Origin: Metaphire vulgaris
Lineage: Eukaryota; Annelida; Clitellata; Crassiclitellata; Megascolecidae
Length of the DNA stretch: 64,000 nucleotides
Reading direction: 5' to 3'
Assembly (NCBI GenBank): GCA_018105865.1
Contig: CM030841.1
Coordinates: forward strand, 9,371,729-9,435,728
The notes below the pieces were generated by a model that was not told the origin of the DNA, did not search any database, and was given only the letters and a program-made list of their open reading frames with translations. Shown here piece after piece: positions 61,101 to 64,000 of the stretch (the stretch's first letter is position 1; each line of letters starts with the position of its first letter). The position numbers and the translations under genes are program-made.

Positions 61101-61412
61101 AACATTATAAAATTGTAATTGATCACTTCTTGTGTTATTATATATATGCTTATCAAGATGACTTTGCCCTAGTTTATTTATTCAAATATATTTTTAGGGT
61201 AAGTTGTCAGAATTTCTTCTGCTATATATTCCCCTGTATGACGGTTTTCACCTACAAATTAACCATGATAATCATCAAAAATATTTTTGGAAAAATTTAA
61301 GGAAAAATTGGTCAGAAATTTTCTGGGAAATTTTTCAGCACATCACTGTACCAGTATATATACATACATATTTATGTGTGTGTGTATATATATATATGTG
61401 TGTGTGTGTGTG

Positions 61413-61495
<83 letters not shown>

Positions 61496-62823
61496 CACAG
61501 AAAATGAGCACTGTCACTGTCACATGTACTGTATCCTCACTTATATGTTTCTCAACACTTGAGTCAACAGTGCTTCATTTAAGTGCACTAATGATGCACT
61601 TTTATTATTTTTATTTTCCCATTATTTGCTTATATTTGACAGTTTCTTTATTGTGCCTGTATGCTTATGCATTGCGATTGTCATCATCCATCTGCATTAT
61701 GCTGCTCTGCCTATCGAAATTAATCTTGAGCAGCCCGGTTATTATGAAGTTCGCTTTTCATTTCATTGCCGCTAATTTTGTATCTACAAGCATTTGTTTG
61801 ATGTTTCTGGCAGATTCTGTGGACATTTTCCATTTACCTGGAATCGGTTGCAATCTTACCCCAGCTGTTCATGATCAGCAAAACCGGAGAGGCCGAGAGC
61901 ATCACCAGCCATTATCTGTTTGCGCTCGGCATCTACCGTGGTCTGTACATCTTCAACTGGATCTATCGTTACTACTTTGAAGGATTCTTTGACCTGATTG
62001 CAGTTGTGGCTGGTTGCGTCCAAACAATTCTCTACTGTGACTTCTTTTACCTTTATGTCACAAGGGGTAGATCTGAATTGATTTTCACTTGAATATATTA
62101 GTATTTTGCATTTTTGGAGTTTGGTTAAGCATAGTTGTGGTTTGTCAGTTTGTAGAGCAACAGCACTGGAGTTAGTTAAGCATGGTTTATGATAGCTTCT
62201 ATGTAATACTGTTTATATGTTAGTCCTTTATATAAAAAATATTTAGTAAAATGTTTATATGCTTAAAAGCTCTGTGATGACATTATTTTTGAAGTTTCCG
62301 GAATGGTGGGGATTTATATTTTAGACTTTATATTTGGGTACCATGGCACAGGTTGCAATTCCCTACCTGTTTCTTACAGGTGACCTAGTTGAGCTCAACT
62401 GCCAGTTTTAAAAGACGGCAGGCCATGGCTTATGGCATTTAAATTTAGCAGGTTTTGGCCAATTCATATACTGGTATTGGCTTCCATGCTATTTAAACAT
62501 GTGGCTAAAATAATAACTAATCTGAAATCTGCCATTGATAATATTTTCCTTAGGTATATTTTATTTAATATGTTAGTTTATGCCCTGCTGTTGTTGATAG
62601 TGTCATCAGTTATTTTGCTTGCCTAAATTGAGCTTCATAAAAACTTGAATCTTGAGGCTATTAACTAAGGCACCATTTGAAGTTTAAGCCATGACTTAAC
62701 ATAATTTTAAACAGATTCTTTGTTCATTGATAAACTATTATTTTTGTTGCATACTGCCTTTAATAATATTTTTCTCTCTGTATTTCAGTATGGAAAGGCA
62801 AGAAGTTAACACTGCCGGCATAG
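58121..62823 (+). CDS. KDELR: KDEL receptor (ER lumen protein-retaining receptor), 4 exons, complete
   Basis: The receptor binds the C-terminal KDEL/HDEL tag of escaped ER proteins in the Golgi and returns them in COPI vesicles; it is a seven-helix membrane protein. Coding exons: 58121-58211, 59667-59926, 61814-62066 and 62789-62823. Borders are G|GTAAGT, TGTGTAG|, GAG|GTTTGA, CTGGCAG|, AGGG|GTAGAT and TTTCAG|. The sum is 639 nt, giving 212 residues, the same length as human KDELR1. Hallmarks read directly: [90 protein letters not shown] and the tail [11 protein letters not shown]. No missing or odd residue is evident. Intron 3 carries a (TG)n tract and introns 1-2 carry LINE pieces. Confidence 0.97.
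58450..58790 (+). mobile_element. LINE 3' fragment in KDEL receptor intron 1
   Basis: A decayed RT terminus ([15 protein letters not shown] across a frame break, then [12 protein letters not shown]) is followed by TTGA-type tandem repeats at 58,678-58,695 and 58,758-58,780. Confidence 0.5.
60237..60480 (-). mobile_element. short 5'-truncated LINE with (GAT)n tail
   Basis: The minus strand reads [19 protein letters not shown] and [14 protein letters not shown] with an internal stop, and ends in ATG/GAT repeats. AGGAATACC occurs at 60228-60236 and 60481-60489, a 9-bp target duplication. It lies in KDEL receptor intron 2. Confidence 0.7.
61376..61493. repeat. (TG)n/(TA)n microsatellite
   Basis: Mostly TG with short TA interruptions; intron 3 of the KDEL receptor gene. 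Confidence 0.93.
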
Positions 62824-62950
62824 CTATGCACTATTCTATGTCATGGGACTGACATTATGGCAATGATTCTTTGGAATATTATAAAGCCACTTCATCATAA
62901 ACACTTCAATTCATCCTGATGTCAAACTTTAATTAGTTTTATTATTATTA

Positions 62951-62998
<48 letters not shown>

Positions 62999-63179
62999 GG
63001 TCTTGTATTTTGTATGCAATGATGTTTATTCAGTATGCCATTTGTTTTAGTTTTAGCCTCTTTCAGTACATGTGCGCTCATTTGTGTTTCACTTGCTTTT
63101 GATTTCTTTGATTTTCTTTGCTGATAGTACACTGAAATCTACACTGATAACTGATTGCTGAAAGCTTCAGCTGTAAGTT

Positions 63180-63680
63180 TGAAAATGCTTTATACATACA
63201 GTGCTACAAACAATGGGAAGTCTGAAATGCATCTGGAACTCAAAAGAAATTAAAATAAACACCAAAATCCTATTCTACAACACCATCGTCATTCCACAAA
63301 TACTATGTGGATCAGAAACCTGGGTCACAAAAAGAGGAGATGAAAAAGGCTACTCGTTGCAGAAATGAGATGCCTAAGAAGAATTTTTGGAGTAAGCAGA
63401 CTTCAAAAACTTAGAAATGAAGATATATGGCAATGGACTTGGCTAAAGAATACCATCATGGACAGACTCAGAAAAAGGGGCTAACATGGTATGGGCTTGT
63501 AAACAGGAAGGAAAAGACTCAAAACTTCCCAAAAAACACTCTACACATACAAGAAAGGTATAAAAAAGGAAGAGGCAGACTCATAAAAAATTGGGTAGAC
63601 AACATAAAAGAATATCTGAAGGAAAAACAACTGACAAACAAACATCAGACAAAAAGGCCTGGAAATGTTTTCTGACTAGC
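63180..63680 (+). mobile_element. degenerate LINE reverse-transcriptase C-terminus
   Basis: Across shifting frames the plus strand shows ILFYNTIVIPQILCGSETWV, RCLRRIFGVSRLQKLRNED, RLRKRGLTWYGLV and KGRGRLIKNWVDNIKEYLKE. This order is typical of the C-terminal part of RTE/CR1-like polyproteins. Several frameshifts show it is dead. Confidence 0.75.
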
Positions 63681-64000
63681 TATTGCCACTGACGAGTTGT
63701 CAGAGAGTGATGATGTGATTCTGAGATAGTGCTCAATGCAGGTCAAGCCTCTGAGCAGTTATGTGTCCTCTAAGGATTTGTTAAAAACCACTATCAGTGG
63801 CTGTACACTGCAAGCACCCTTTTGTTGATGTGCAATCTTATTCTGATGTGAATGTTATATGAATGAAAAAGTGGTCATCATATGCAGTGCTATTATTATA
63901 ATTAAAGTGGTCATCGTATGCAGTGTTATTATTATTATTATTATTGTTATTATTATTATTTATATGTGTTATAATTGGGATTATTGTTGTATTGTTGCTT

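Noticed and set aside
61204..61980. A 258-residue plus-strand ORF
   Set aside because: It is intron 3 of the KDEL receptor gene with a (TG)n tract, running into exon 4-side sequence in the wrong frame.

Overview
The window is nuclear DNA from an animal. Genes are split by many introns with GT/AG borders, non-coding DNA is AT-rich, and there are long microsatellites, LINE fragments and a very dense population of small DNA transposons. A marine invertebrate deuterostome (echinoderm or hemichordate type) is my best guess from the gene set and repeat style, but the sequence does not settle it. There are no prokaryotic, organellar or viral genes.

Layout. 1-9.9 kb (minus): a RhoGAP gene of the ARHGAP39 (Vilse/CrossGAP) type, eleven coding exons with two WW domains, MyTH4 and the start of RhoGAP; its 3' end lies beyond base 1. 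10.4-24.2 kb: gene-poor DNA filled with hAT-type MITEs, some nested, two very large microsatellites and a truncated LINE. 24.57-27.34 kb (plus): a long coding exon for a disordered, charged protein I do not recognise. 27.4-32.7 kb: more MITEs and no confident gene. 32.75-45.11 kb (minus): a 15-exon gene that I assembled from a Gln-rich 1.8-kb exon and a string of short exons. It encodes a predicted 1033-residue nuclear protein ending in a DUF4211-type domain (QSER1/PRR12/CCDC82 relatives). 48.3-51.7 kb: LINE remains interrupted by MITEs. 53.29-53.85 kb (plus): an intronless ARL4-like small GTPase. 54-58 kb: MITEs and LINE tails. 58.12-62.82 kb (plus): a complete four-exon KDEL receptor gene encoding 212 residues. 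63.2-63.7 kb: a degenerate LINE.

The host genes are unrelated housekeeping or regulatory genes: Rho signalling, a nuclear protein, an Arf-like GTPase and an ER retrieval receptor. They do not form an operon or cluster. The KDEL receptor and the ARL4-like GTPase both relate to membrane traffic or Arf signalling, but I see no sign of a functional link.

The most unusual content is in the mobile DNA. More than twenty short elements have 8-bp target duplications that can be read directly. Several families with different terminal repeats share one internal motif with core TGACAAGCAAAAAAGGTC. One SINE carries a 5S-rRNA-like head. A palindromic octamer, TAGGCCTA, is strongly over-represented and unevenly distributed. 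The RhoGAP gene carries an apparent frameshift inside its second WW domain.
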